35,450 bases of DNA, taken from positions 1-35,450 of the forward strand of contig CALECT010000147.1 in assembly GCA_937949725.1 (NCBI GenBank). The letters are read 5' to 3'. The DNA is from an uncultured Pseudanabaenaceae cyanobacterium. GTDB taxonomy: Bacteria > Cyanobacteriota > Cyanobacteriia > PCC-9006 > JAAUQQ01. The position numbers and the translations under genes are program-made. A model generated the notes under the pieces. The model worked only from the letters and a program-made list of their open reading frames with translations, did not search any database and was not told the DNA's origin. Of this stretch, positions 15,284-24,172 are shown piece by piece; the stretch's first letter is position 1; each line of letters begins with the position of its first letter.

Positions 15284-17644
15284 ATGCAAGATTTCTTAAA
15301 AAAATCATGGGCAAAGGTCACAGCATTGATAGGAGCTGTAACTGCCTTGGTTGTTTTTTTCAACTTGGTTGTCAAAAATACAACAATTAGTTTAATAGCT
15401 GTTCTAGCTCTAACAATTGGGTGTCTCTTGCTAACCTGTGGATATGTCTATTTCTCTACTTCTGAGACGGATTACAAGCTTGAAGGAGTGGAACCGCGAA
15501 AAATATATAGGTTTTCTAAAGCATCAAGGCGTGCTGCTCTTTTGGGATTCCTCATTATTCCATTATTGGTATTAGCTCCTGGAATAAAATGGCACGTCGA
15601 CCAAGCATCCTACTTAGAAAAAACAGTGATTCTAGTCGCTGACTTTGATGGAATAGATGAGAGTAAATATAGGTTTACAGATCAAATCTTAAGAACTCTA
15701 AGAAGTCAAGCTCGGCAGTATCCAGATATTGTAATCAAGCCTCTCAATCAAAGCATTACTGAGCGAGGTGGTTCTGAGGAAGCACGTAGAATTGGCAAAA
15801 AGAAAAGAGCAGATGCAGTGATTTGGGGCTATTACTCAGTCACCAATTCACGCGCGCAAGTTGTATCAAAATTTGATGTACTAGAACCAGCCGCAAATTC
15901 TCCACTAGGATCAGGTGAAATCCTTGTGGATACAGCAACATCGAGAGTCGATGATTTTAGCTTGCAGGCAGATAATGCAGATTCGATGTCTAGATGGAGC
16001 TTGTTTTCTATCGGATTAGTAAAGCTGGAACAAAAAGAGTTCCAAATATCTCTTAGACTTTTAAACCAAGCGATTGATCTACTCAGGAATCCAAATTCAG
16101 ATGATGCGAGAGATCTCTACTTTTACAGAGGAACTGCAAATTTTTTCCTAGACAATTACAGTGATGCCGTTTCTGATCTTCTTAACTCGATTTCTATAGA
16201 TCCCGACTTTTGGAAAGCTCGCAAAAGGTTAGGTGGTTTTTTCCTTTATGAAGGCGATTTTAGGAAAGCACTAGAACAATATCAAAAAGCCTTAGAGTCT
16301 TCCCCTCAGAACCCCGAGCTCTACAGCCTTATAGGAGCTACTTACGCACAAGGATTTAATAATAACCCAAAAGCCCTTGAATACTTCTCAAAATCTATAG
16401 AGCTCAACAACAAGCATAGTCGTACTTTTTTCAACAGGGCAATAGTCTATGGGAATCAAGGAAAAATAAAAGAAGCAGTGGATGACTTGACTCGTTCAAT
16501 AGAGTTAGAGCGTGGTAATCCACAAGCAGCTTATCTACAACGAGGAATACTATTGTCTGAAAGTGATCCTCAGCAGTCTATTGATGACTTGATTAAAGCA
16601 TCAAAGCTTCCTGTCAAAGAGTTACAGTACTCTGCACTATTGAGTCTTGGACAGTACTACTTGCTGGAGTTTGGAGACACAAGGAAAGCAATTCGTTATT
16701 TGAATAAATCAGTTGAGTTGAATTCTGAGATGAGTCCTGCACATGCACTACTTGCTCTTGCCTATCATGATTTAGGAAACGAGAAAAAAGCGGCGAGCTA
16801 CATAAGAAAAGCATTTTCTAAAGAAGAGTCAGTGCTTTTATCGGTTGTTGATTCCGGATCAGTAATGGATGAGACTTTCACACAATTCTATATGCCTAAT
16901 GTGAATGGCTTGATTGCTGAATGGGTAAAGTCTAGGTTTCAGACTTCTGATGCTGAACGCTTTTGCAAGACCATATTAGAAATTAGTCCTGATGATTACA
17001 ATTCGTATCTAAGTTGTGGGAAATATGCAATTATTCAAGCACGCGATGACTTAGCCATAATAGAGCTTTCTAATGGTGTAGCCATAGCAAATGAGGAGGA
17101 GAGTGAAAAACTAATATCTGAACGGGCAAAAGCGTATCAAAGGCAAGGTAAATCTAATAACGATCCAGCATTGCTTAAGAAATCCGTAAGAGATGCCACA
17201 AAATTAATTTCCAAAGCATCCGCTACTACCGCAGATTTAAAGTTGGCTTATCTTATCAGAGGCGAGGCTTACACAAGCCTTGGCGATTTACCCAAGGCAT
17301 TACATGATTATGAAAAAGCACTTACATTAAGTGAAAATAACTCACCAGCTTTGTACGGAGCAATTGGGGAAATCTACAAGAATCAAGGTAACCTCGCACA
17401 AGCTATATCTAACTTCGAGAAGGCTGCTGCTAACGTAGATTTCAGGACAGATATGCTGGCAGAGCTTGTTTTTCTCTCAGCCAAAGAAGGAAAGTGTGTG
17501 GATACATCTACCTACATGATGAGCTTGAGAGAATGGGAGGAGATCGTAGGAGAATTGGAACTAACAAAGGGTACGATGTCAAGATTAAGAAATCTTGACA
17601 TCGTACTAGATAATCTGAAGGATTCAGGTCTGTGCAAGAGTTAG
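15284..17644 (+). CDS. Large membrane-anchored TPR protein
   Basis: A protein of 786 residues. Three hydrophobic segments lie near the N-terminus (about 12-30, 34-57 and 88-108). A domain of about 110 residues follows (about 115-215), starting TVILVADFDG and containing ADAVIWGYY; this has the look of a TolB/FlgO-like alpha/beta module seen in several cyanobacterial TPR proteins, but I am not certain. TPR units run through about 240-545 and again from about 660 to 750. The C-terminal 50 residues are outside the repeats. The gene is AT-rich compared with uvrB just upstream. A perfect 16-bp inverted repeat lies in its last 75 bases. The function is unknown; a scaffold role at the membrane is likely. 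Confidence 0.85.
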   Translation: MQDFLKKSWAKVTALIGAVTALVVFFNLVVKNTTISLIAVLALTIGCLLLTCGYVYFSTSETDYKLEGVEPRKIYRFSKASRRAALLGFLIIPLLVLAPGIKWHVDQASYLEKTVILVADFDGIDESKYRFTDQILRTLRSQARQYPDIVIKPLNQSITERGGSEEARRIGKKKRADAVIWGYYSVTNSRAQVVSKFDVLEPAANSPLGSGEILVDTATSRVDDFSLQADNADSMSRWSLFSIGLVKLEQKEFQISLRLLNQAIDLLRNPNSDDARDLYFYRGTANFFLDNYSDAVSDLLNSISIDPDFWKARKRLGGFFLYEGDFRKALEQYQKALESSPQNPELYSLIGATYAQGFNNNPKALEYFSKSIELNNKHSRTFFNRAIVYGNQGKIKEAVDDLTRSIELERGNPQAAYLQRGILLSESDPQQSIDDLIKASKLPVKELQYSALLSLGQYYLLEFGDTRKAIRYLNKSVELNSEMSPAHALLALAYHDLGNEKKAASYIRKAFSKEESVLLSVVDSGSVMDETFTQFYMPNVNGLIAEWVKSRFQTSDAERFCKTILEISPDDYNSYLSCGKYAIIQARDDLAIIELSNGVAIANEEESEKLISERAKAYQRQGKSNNDPALLKKSVRDATKLISKASATTADLKLAYLIRGEAYTSLGDLPKALHDYEKALTLSENNSPALYGAIGEIYKNQGNLAQAISNFEKAAANVDFRTDMLAELVFLSAKEGKCVDTSTYMMSLREWEEIVGELELTKGTMSRLRNLDIVLDNLKDSGLCKS
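17571..17606. repeat. Perfect 16-bp inverted repeat inside coding sequence
   Basis: GTACGATGTCAAGATT at 17571-17586 and its exact complement AATCTTGACATCGTAC at 17591-17606 flank a 4-nt loop. It lies within the coding frame of the large TPR gene, 38 bases before its stop codon ends. A stem of 16 perfect pairs is far beyond chance for coding DNA. Confidence 0.9.
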
Positions 17645-17697
17645 TTGTCTAGTTACTTGGGTCAGCTCCTCTAATAGCTAATCGCATTGACAGAGAA

Positions 17698-18333
17698 TTA
17701 AGTTCCCTCAAGCACAGCGAAATGCTTCAGCACCTGCCAAACATCCCACAGCTCATTGCGAGACTGCCGAAACAAAGAAAAGTCATCCGACAACGCATAG
17801 AGCGGTTGGGGCTGCTTGACTAACTTGAGAAACAGAAAATTATCTCCATTCGTGACCAAACCAAACAACGGCTCAGCCTGATTTGGGCTGCCCATCATGT
17901 AAGTGAGCACCTGGGGAATGGCCATCGAAAACGAGAACTTTGCCTGCTTCGACTCCACTAGAAACAACCAAACCCGCTCCTGCAACGTCAACGCATCAAT
18001 CCGCCCCCGTAGAACAGTCTCCCCCTCCTCCGCCATAATCTCCACAGACTGTTCGCCCCGCAGCCGAAAGGGCGGATCGCAGAACCCACTCAGATGTAGC
18101 AATGGTGAAACCAATAGCAAATTGACCTTGCTTTCCGTCAATGGGCCATCAGCACTGTTGTAGAGATAGCTGGTTTTAATCCGATCTAAGGAAGCCTCTT
18201 CTCCGGTCGTTAACGCTAGTAAGTTCTCTTGCCACTCTTGAAAAAAAGTCAAGTCTGCGGCACGATGCAGCCCAAACAGAGATTCAACCTGTCGAAGCGA
18301 TCTAACGGCCTCAGTTACAGCAAAGCTCGTCAT
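17698..18333 (-). CDS. PD-(D/E)XK-like protein (HsdR-N-like paralog A)
   Basis: A 211-residue protein of the group often labelled restriction endonuclease subunit R in cyanobacteria. The core GRIDALTLQERVWLFLVESKQ is an Asp followed by Glu-X-Lys, in the spacing expected for a PD-(D/E)XK nuclease fold. It shares the whole layout with the divergent gene at 18426 (FGL start, the DPPF stretch, GRID and ESK, then a TNGD segment), so the two are paralogs. No methylase, specificity subunit or helicase is nearby. The product is therefore more likely a stand-alone nuclease-like protein or a catalytically altered homolog. The start at 18333 gives MTSFAV. The divergent spacer to the paralog is only about 90 bases. 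Confidence 0.75.
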   Translation of the reverse strand: MTSFAVTEAVRSLRQVESLFGLHRAADLTFFQEWQENLLALTTGEEASLDRIKTSYLYNSADGPLTESKVNLLLVSPLLHLSGFCDPPFRLRGEQSVEIMAEEGETVLRGRIDALTLQERVWLFLVESKQAKFSFSMAIPQVLTYMMGSPNQAEPLFGLVTNGDNFLFLKLVKQPQPLYALSDDFSLFRQSRNELWDVWQVLKHFAVLEGT

Positions 18334-18425
18334 TGCAAACTTCTAGCAAGGAATACATCTATTCTAGTCCATCTCTAATAAGCTCGTAGGTAAGCCATGA
18401 TAGAGAAAGCTTCCAGATAGAGTTC

Positions 18426-19070
18426 ATGCCCACAGCCATTACTCGCCCCCTCACCACCCTACAAGAAGCAGAAAAACGCTTCGGCCTAGCTCGAACAGAG
18501 GCAGAGAATTTTTTCCCAGAGTGGCAGCAAGGCTTACCGCCCCTAACAGAGTTAGATCAGATATCTCTGGATGAGCTGCGCCGTCGTTATCTCTATCAGC
18601 GCTCCACCGGACATTTACGTGAGGGAATGGTAACCCTCCTGCTGGCTTCTCCTTTGCTTACCGTGGCTGGTTTTTACGATCCTCCCTTTGTCGTCCGCTC
18701 AGAAGAACCGGTTGAATTGCAATTACAGGATAGTCAAGAAACCTTGCAGGGGAGAATCGATCTATTGGTGCTGCAAGAACAGTTTTGGGTGGTGGTCCTG
18801 GAATCGAAAAAGACAGCCCTTTCAGTTTGGGCGGCGCTGCCACAGACATTGGCCTATTTGATGGCCAATCCCCAACCCAAACGACCAAGCTTCGGCGTGA
18901 TGACCAATGGTGATGAAATTGTCTTGGTCAAACTAACGCAATCTAATAAGCCTCAAAACCAAGCCCCTCAATACAACGTTTCCCGCGTTTTCTCACCGAT
19001 CGCCTCTGCCAAAGAGCTACATCTCACCTGTCAGATTCTCAAGTCTCTGGGTACCAGCGTTGCAGCTTAG
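18426..19070 (+). CDS. PD-(D/E)XK-like protein (HsdR-N-like paralog B)
   Basis: A 214-residue paralog of the neighbouring leftward gene. The presumed catalytic core reads GRIDLLVLQEQFWVVVLESK, with Asp and Glu-X-Lys in the expected positions; the gene also has RYLYQRSTGHL, DPPFVVRSEE and SFGVMTNGDEIVLVKL, each matched in paralog A. Function is not known beyond the fold inference. The last four bases (19067-19070) overlap the end of the convergent antiporter gene, so the two stops share bases. It may be co-regulated with paralog A from the short divergent promoter region. Confidence 0.75.
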   Translation: MPTAITRPLTTLQEAEKRFGLARTEAENFFPEWQQGLPPLTELDQISLDELRRRYLYQRSTGHLREGMVTLLLASPLLTVAGFYDPPFVVRSEEPVELQLQDSQETLQGRIDLLVLQEQFWVVVLESKKTALSVWAALPQTLAYLMANPQPKRPSFGVMTNGDEIVLVKLTQSNKPQNQAPQYNVSRVFSPIASAKELHLTCQILKSLGTSVAA

Positions 19071-21064
19071 ACTTTTGTAGCTAACAACTGCACAAACGAC
19101 GCTTGTTCATCATGGTTACCGACAACAAGCAGGCGATCGCCCGCTTCCAAAATCGTCTCCCCTAGCGGATATTGCAGTACTAACCTCCCCCGCTCAATCG
19201 CCATAATCGTCACCCCCGTTAACCGCCGCACATTGGCTGCGGCCAGCGTCAGTCCAACAAAATAATGGCCCTCAGGTAACTCATACCAGTGATGATTCAG
19301 CCCTTCCATCACTTGGTTAAAATCCCCGCCCCCCCAATATTCAGATCGCTCCGGAGCAATATCCCGGTAACGGCCCTGGCGATAACGATTCACCACCTGC
19401 TGTACCGTGGCTCCGCTTTCTCCCAGGGTGAGCAGCACATGGGCTCCAATCTCTAGGCTGGCTTCAAACTCCGGCTGCACCACTTCCTTCGCCCCTAGCT
19501 GATAGAGCGGGTCGAGTTCCTGGTCCCCATGGGCACGTACCGTAACGTCCAGTTCCGGAGCCAGGCTCAGGGCACGATTCAGCACCAATCGAGTTGCCAT
19601 GGGATCGGGCAGGGTGATGGCCATGGACTTGGCAGCATGGATGTTGGCTTTTTCGAGCAGGTGGATGCTACTGGCATCACCGAAGAGGTAGGGAATTTGG
19701 CGATCGCGCAGCACCTGCAACTTCGCCTCATCGTTATCAATCACCAACAGGGAATGGCCTTGAAAATAGAGCAACCGCACCAGCGTCTGTCCCACGCGAC
19801 CAAAGCCCGCCACGATGATGTGATCGCTTAGCTCATTCGGCTCTGCCCCCACCAGCTTGTTCGACTTCCCCTGCATCAGCCCCGAAAATTGCGAGGACTG
19901 CTCCAGCCAGCGAATCAGCAACGGCGTCAGGCGTAACATGAGCGGTGTCAGCACCAGCGTTGCCGCCGTCGTTCCCACGCTCAAGCCATAAAGTCGCTCC
20001 GAAAACAGTCCCGACGTTTGGGCCACGCCCGCCAGCACAAAGGAGAATTCCCCAATTTGGTTAATCCCTGTTCCCACCGTCAGCGCGGTCTTGAGCGGAT
20101 AGCCAAAGGCCCAAACAATGCCAGTGACCAGCAGTCCCTTACCCACCATGGCAATGATGACCAGACCGATCAGAACCGAGGCATTTTCGAGCAAAAACAC
20201 GGGGTCGATCAGCAGGCCAATGGAAGCGAAGAACAGAGTTGCAAACACATCTCGCATTGGCAAGACGCGGTCCAAAGCATGGTCGGCATACTCCACATTG
20301 GACACCATTAGGCCCGCCACAAAGGCCCCCATTTCAATGCCTAAGCCCAGGCTGGACGTCAGCAGGGCAATGCCTAAACAGAGGCTGAGAATGGTCAGCA
20401 AAAATAACTCTTGGGAGCCTTGGCGAGCCACTAAGCGAATGAATGATGGGATAATCCACTTACCCGCCGCGATCGCCCCCCCTAGAAAGACCACCAGCGT
20501 CACCAGCGCTGCTCCCAATGCCGCCCCCATGCCCTCCGGCTCCGCCAGGGCAGGCAACACCGCCAACATCACCCCCAGGCCCAAGTCCTGGACAATCAGC
20601 ATGGCCAGCATGATTTTGCCGTGGGGCGTTTTCACCTCATTGCGCTCAATCAAGCTCTTCAGCACCACCGCCGTGGAAGAGAGCGCCAGCACCGATCCCA
20701 GGAAGGCGGCTTGGGGAATGTTGTCCACCCAACCTGTGGCATAGGCAAGACCACCGCCCAGCAAAATCGTCAGCAAGATTTGCAGCGTACCGCCGCCCAG
20801 GGCAATGTTTTTAACCCGCAGCAAATCCTTAAGCGAAAACTCCACGCCCAGGGCAAACAGCAACAGCGCCACGCCAATCTCGGCCAGCACCTTAATGTCG
20901 CCTTCCAGGGCAATCAGCCCCAGCCCCGCCGGTCCCACCGCTATACCGCCCGCCAAATAGCCCAGCAGTACAGGCTGCTGGCAGCGGCTGGCAATGTAGC
21001 CACCGGCAGTGGCAGCCCCCATCACCGTGACCATTTCGACAATAAGGTTGAGATCGCCTGCCAT
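19067..21064 (-). CDS. CPA2 cation:proton antiporter with TrkA domains
   Basis: A monovalent cation:proton antiporter of the KefB/CPA2 class, 665 residues. The membrane part (about 1-390) has a dozen or so hydrophobic helices with the QDLGLG motif at about 159-164. A TrkA-N (RCK) domain follows, with its nucleotide-binding GFGRVGQ at about 420-426 and the end-of-strand Asp443 (LVIDND). A TrkA-C domain occupies about 575-660. It would exchange K+ or Na+ for protons across the plasma or thylakoid membrane under control of a bound nucleotide. It is probably monocistronic. The stop overlaps that of the paralog B gene by four bases (tail to tail). Confidence 0.9.
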   Translation of the reverse strand: MAGDLNLIVEMVTVMGAATAGGYIASRCQQPVLLGYLAGGIAVGPAGLGLIALEGDIKVLAEIGVALLLFALGVEFSLKDLLRVKNIALGGGTLQILLTILLGGGLAYATGWVDNIPQAAFLGSVLALSSTAVVLKSLIERNEVKTPHGKIMLAMLIVQDLGLGVMLAVLPALAEPEGMGAALGAALVTLVVFLGGAIAAGKWIIPSFIRLVARQGSQELFLLTILSLCLGIALLTSSLGLGIEMGAFVAGLMVSNVEYADHALDRVLPMRDVFATLFFASIGLLIDPVFLLENASVLIGLVIIAMVGKGLLVTGIVWAFGYPLKTALTVGTGINQIGEFSFVLAGVAQTSGLFSERLYGLSVGTTAATLVLTPLMLRLTPLLIRWLEQSSQFSGLMQGKSNKLVGAEPNELSDHIIVAGFGRVGQTLVRLLYFQGHSLLVIDNDEAKLQVLRDRQIPYLFGDASSIHLLEKANIHAAKSMAITLPDPMATRLVLNRALSLAPELDVTVRAHGDQELDPLYQLGAKEVVQPEFEASLEIGAHVLLTLGESGATVQQVVNRYRQGRYRDIAPERSEYWGGGDFNQVMEGLNHHWYELPEGHYFVGLTLAAANVRRLTGVTIMAIERGRLVLQYPLGETILEAGDRLLVVGNHDEQASFVQLLATKV

Positions 21065-21259
21065 AGAGAAAGCTGTCGCCTAAATCAAAATTTGGGGTGC
21101 TGGACGATTCTAACGACTGATGATGAATGGAACGGCATCGCTCCCCCTATTGAGAAGGTTAAAGTCGCAAAAGTTTGCCTCCCTCCGTATGTTTATATCG
21201 AAATGCAGTCGCAAAGAGCTGAAGTTATACCTAGGACAATCGAGAATGTCACCACAGCC

Positions 21260-21787
21260 ATGGCCAAACTTCTCCCCCAAGATTCCTTTACGATCCACAG
21301 TGAGCTGAGCGCGGAGGCGATCGCAGCCCGCCTCAATAAGAGCATCACAACCATTCCGAGCTTTGCAGATGCACCTATCATCAGCATCCGCTGGCCCTGG
21401 CAGAAGCCAGAGAAGCCCTATGAAGGCAAAGTTACGCCCCAAGGATTTGAAGCGAGCCGAATCATCAATCATCAGAATTCTTTTTTACCCAGAATCCAGG
21501 GAAGGTTTGAAACTTTAGTCAAAGACAGCAACCCCGTAGGCACTGCAATTCAAATCAAAATGACGCTCCATCCTTGGACTATGGGTACTTGTATCGCTTT
21601 GGAATTGCTTTGGTTTTGCATGATCTTCCTCCTGATAATTCATGCAGCGTTTAACAGCATCACGTTGATGTTTATGGGGGTGTCACTGCTCGTTTTCGGT
21701 CTGGCTGGGCTCAGTTTTTGGGCGGAAGCTCGGCGCAGTCGCCGCGACCTCTTGCAAATGATTGGCGGCAGCTTAAAAGTTCAGTAA
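21260..21787 (+). CDS. Small membrane protein of unknown function
   Basis: A protein of 175 residues from ATG 21260, or 194 from ATG 21203; the choice is uncertain because neither has a good ribosome site. I prefer 21260, which begins MAKLLPQDSFTIHSELS, a beginning that resembles other cyanobacterial proteins of this sort. The N-terminal two-thirds are soluble and mixed alpha/beta. Two hydrophobic segments lie at about 105-130 and 135-155, followed by the charged EARRSRRDLLQMI tail. I do not recognise a domain. It is divergent from the antiporter gene and convergent with the next membrane protein. Confidence 0.6.
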   Translation: MAKLLPQDSFTIHSELSAEAIAARLNKSITTIPSFADAPIISIRWPWQKPEKPYEGKVTPQGFEASRIINHQNSFLPRIQGRFETLVKDSNPVGTAIQIKMTLHPWTMGTCIALELLWFCMIFLLIIHAAFNSITLMFMGVSLLVFGLAGLSFWAEARRSRRDLLQMIGGSLKVQ

Positions 21788-21824
21788 CGCCAAGATTTCC
21801 CAAACAGAACGGTCATAAAGAGCC

Positions 21825-22322
21825 TTATCTTTTTGCTGGGGGAGTAGTCGCATTGACAATACCCACCAGAATGCCAGCGGCTAGATACAAAACCAAACAA
21901 CTGAAGATTACCAACCCAGAAAAGACGAGGCTTTCACCAGGTTGAAATTTAAACTGTGAATGCAGCGGAAACACCAAAAAGAAGAGTTCTATCAAACACA
22001 AATAGATAAAAGAGAGTAACGCAGGCAACAGGCTATAGGCAAGACTAATTAAAGGCGTCACAATTAAGGGCACGCAGCCCCCTCTAAATTGGCGCGAGCT
22101 ACTTTCAAGAAATCCCAAAAGCACAACAGTGCTGAACAGAGACCCCGTCATGGTCGGATAAAAGCCTGCAAATGCCACCTTCTCTCCTCCATGAGTTCCT
22201 AGAATATTTGCGAGACTCACCAGCCCCCCTGAAATGGAGCCTGTTGAAAATGCGATCGCTCCATCAGCAAAGATAGAGCGCTGGGAATACATAAATTCTT
22301 TCAACGCAAGTGGCATTGCCAT
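21825..22322 (-). CDS. Multi-TM membrane protein, unknown
   Basis: A very hydrophobic protein of 165 residues with about four membrane segments and few charged residues, no signal sequence and no recognisable motif. The C-terminus (NATTPPAKR) is basic and probably cytoplasmic. It is transcribed leftwards, 37 bases from the end of the convergent gene, and about 120 bases downstream of the terminator region of the DAHP synthase. The function is unknown. Confidence 0.6.
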   Translation of the reverse strand: MAMPLALKEFMYSQRSIFADGAIAFSTGSISGGLVSLANILGTHGGEKVAFAGFYPTMTGSLFSTVVLLGFLESSSRQFRGGCVPLIVTPLISLAYSLLPALLSFIYLCLIELFFLVFPLHSQFKFQPGESLVFSGLVIFSCLVLYLAAGILVGIVNATTPPAKR

Positions 22323-22384
22323 AAAGAATTTTTTACTCCCCTATACAAGCAATGCTGATGTTCTGCGATGCAGTAAATAAAAAA

Positions 22385-22408
22385 GGACCGGACGTCTACC
22401 TCCAGTCC
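22385..22408 (-). terminator. Intrinsic terminator of DAHP synthase gene
   Basis: Read on the minus strand, GGACTGGA pairs with TCCGGTCC (one G-U wobble) around an 8-nt loop, immediately followed by TTTTTTATT. It lies 37 bases after the stop codon, a classic rho-independent terminator. Confidence 0.85.
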
Positions 22409-22445
22409 CAAGAAGAAAACTAAATGATGTGACCCATAACAGCAA

Positions 22446-23510
22446 TTACTGCTTCACTAGGCCCCCAGCCTTAACGGCCCGAGCCAGCTCCCGCAACATC
22501 GTCGTCGTATCATCAAACGCCACACAGGCATCGGTAATACTCTGGCCATAGGTTAGCTCCGACAAATCGCTGGAAACCTTCTGATTGCCCTCCACCAAGT
22601 GGCTTTCAATCATCACACCCAGGATGTTCTTCGAGCCTTCCGCCACCTGCTCAGCCACAGCCTTCAACGCATCAGCCTGCTTACGATAATCCTTATTGGA
22701 ATTGCCGTGGCTGCAATCCACCATGGCCCGACTATTGAGCTTCTTCTTCGTTAGGGCCGCCGCTGCATTGTCCACACTCTCCTTCGAGAAATTAGGACCC
22801 GAGCCACCGCCCCGTAAAACGAGATGTCCATCAGGATTGCCCGTCGTTTGAACGATGCTGGCCAAGCCTTCTATATTAATTCCCAGGAAACGGTGGGGCT
22901 GAGCCGCAGACAGCATCGCATTCGCCGCCGCATCTAGGCTGCCATCGGTGCCATTCTTAAAGCCAATGGGCATGGACAGGCCCGAAGCCATTTCCCGGTG
23001 GGTCTGGCTTTCTGTGGTGCGAGCACCGATCGCCGTCCAGCTAATCAAATCAGCGATGTACTGGGGAATAATCGGATCCAGTAATTCCGTCGCTGAAGGC
23101 ATACCCACCTTAGCCAAGTCCAGCAACAGCTCCCGCGCCAACCGCAGACCGGTGTTGATGTCGTAGCTGTTGTCCAGATGGGGGTCATTGATCAGGCCCT
23201 TCCAGCCCACCGTCGTGCGAGGCTTCTCAAAATAGACCCGCATGACAATCTCTAGCTGGTCTTTCAGCTCTTCCCGCAGGGCCAAAAGCTTGTTGCCGTA
23301 CTCATGGGCCGCTTTGACATCGTGGATCGAGCAGGGACCGACGATAACGAGGAGGCGGTTGTCTTCATGGCGGAGGATATTGCGGATGCGATCGCGGGTT
23401 TCTCCCACCAGCTTGGCAGCCTCATCAGTGAGGGGATACTCGCTGTGGATGCTCTCGGGGGTCATCAAGGAGCGGGTTTCCACAACGTGGAGGTCAGAGG
23501 TTCTGCGCAT
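22446..23510 (-). CDS. 3-deoxy-7-phosphoheptulonate synthase (class I DAHP synthase)
   Basis: The enzyme condenses phosphoenolpyruvate with erythrose-4-phosphate to DAHP, the first step of the shikimate pathway. At 354 residues it matches the AroF/AroG/AroH subfamily. Visible motifs are VGPCSIHD (about 57-64), EKPRTTVGWKG (95-105), the ARTTESQTHREMASGLSMPI stretch (163-182), FKNGTDG, and the metal-binding MVDCSHGNSNKD (about 263-274). The subfamily's usual feedback inhibition by an aromatic amino acid is expected but cannot be told from sequence here. It has its own terminator and a long upstream spacer. Confidence 0.95.
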   Translation of the reverse strand: MRRTSDLHVVETRSLMTPESIHSEYPLTDEAAKLVGETRDRIRNILRHEDNRLLVIVGPCSIHDVKAAHEYGNKLLALREELKDQLEIVMRVYFEKPRTTVGWKGLINDPHLDNSYDINTGLRLARELLLDLAKVGMPSATELLDPIIPQYIADLISWTAIGARTTESQTHREMASGLSMPIGFKNGTDGSLDAAANAMLSAAQPHRFLGINIEGLASIVQTTGNPDGHLVLRGGGSGPNFSKESVDNAAAALTKKKLNSRAMVDCSHGNSNKDYRKQADALKAVAEQVAEGSKNILGVMIESHLVEGNQKVSSDLSELTYGQSITDACVAFDDTTTMLRELARAVKAGGLVKQ

Positions 23511-24172
23511 GGCAAGGAAGAGGAGATTTAAATCCTGAGTATCGGAATTGAGCCTAATGAATGATTAAGGGATATTCCCCATCAAACGGCTTCTATATCT
23601 ATATTGTCAGCCGATGGAAGATTCCGCAGGGGCAGTGTCGAAATCTCTACGGGGATCACGATATCATCGCAACAGGAATGAAAAGATGCCTCCTCCTCAA
23701 CCTCCAGAAGCATTACAGAGAATGAGTTTCTGGCTCCTTAAAGCAATCTGAAACATCTCGATACAAGTTCAAGCAGAAACGGTCTGTCTGAGCAGAAAGA
23801 ATAGTCTTTTACAAGAATCGTCGATAGCACCAGGTGTTGATGCGAATAACAAACGTCCTCAGCAAGGGAAACTGTTTGCATCATCGCGATCTCAAATCCC
23901 TAGGAACTCAGAAAACTTGTAATCGACAGAATCCCAGCTCCATAGCCCAAACGAATAGCAGCAGCTCGACTTAAACCCTCGCCATCGCCAACTCCCCTTC
24001 AAAAGAACTGTCCGGATTGACTAGGTATAACCTTGGGAATAGCCGAGGCAAGCACATAGACTCTGAAAGCCTAATCCCCAAAGAGATTGGGTAATTCTGC
24101 CCCTATGCAGCAGCGGAAATAGTTTGCTAGCCTGAGTCAAGGATTATTTTATACTCGCAACATTTTAAGAAC
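23511..24172. other. 662-bp intergenic region, no gene seen
   Basis: The spacer lies between the divergent DAHP synthase and FecR-domain genes. Only very short open stretches occur, with stops in all frames. A candidate -10 box, TATACT, lies at 24150-24155, 18 bases before the FecR gene's GTG. I saw no RNA gene, riboswitch or repeat; the DAHP synthase promoter must lie near 23511-23600. Confidence 0.35.

Noticed and set aside
20118..20744. A plus-strand frame inside the antiporter gene
   Set aside because: Antisense of a strong, complete antiporter gene; no domain.
23986..24090. A short minus-strand peptide-like frame in the DAHP synthase spacer
   Set aside because: Only about 35 codons, no start codon, and no similarity recognised.
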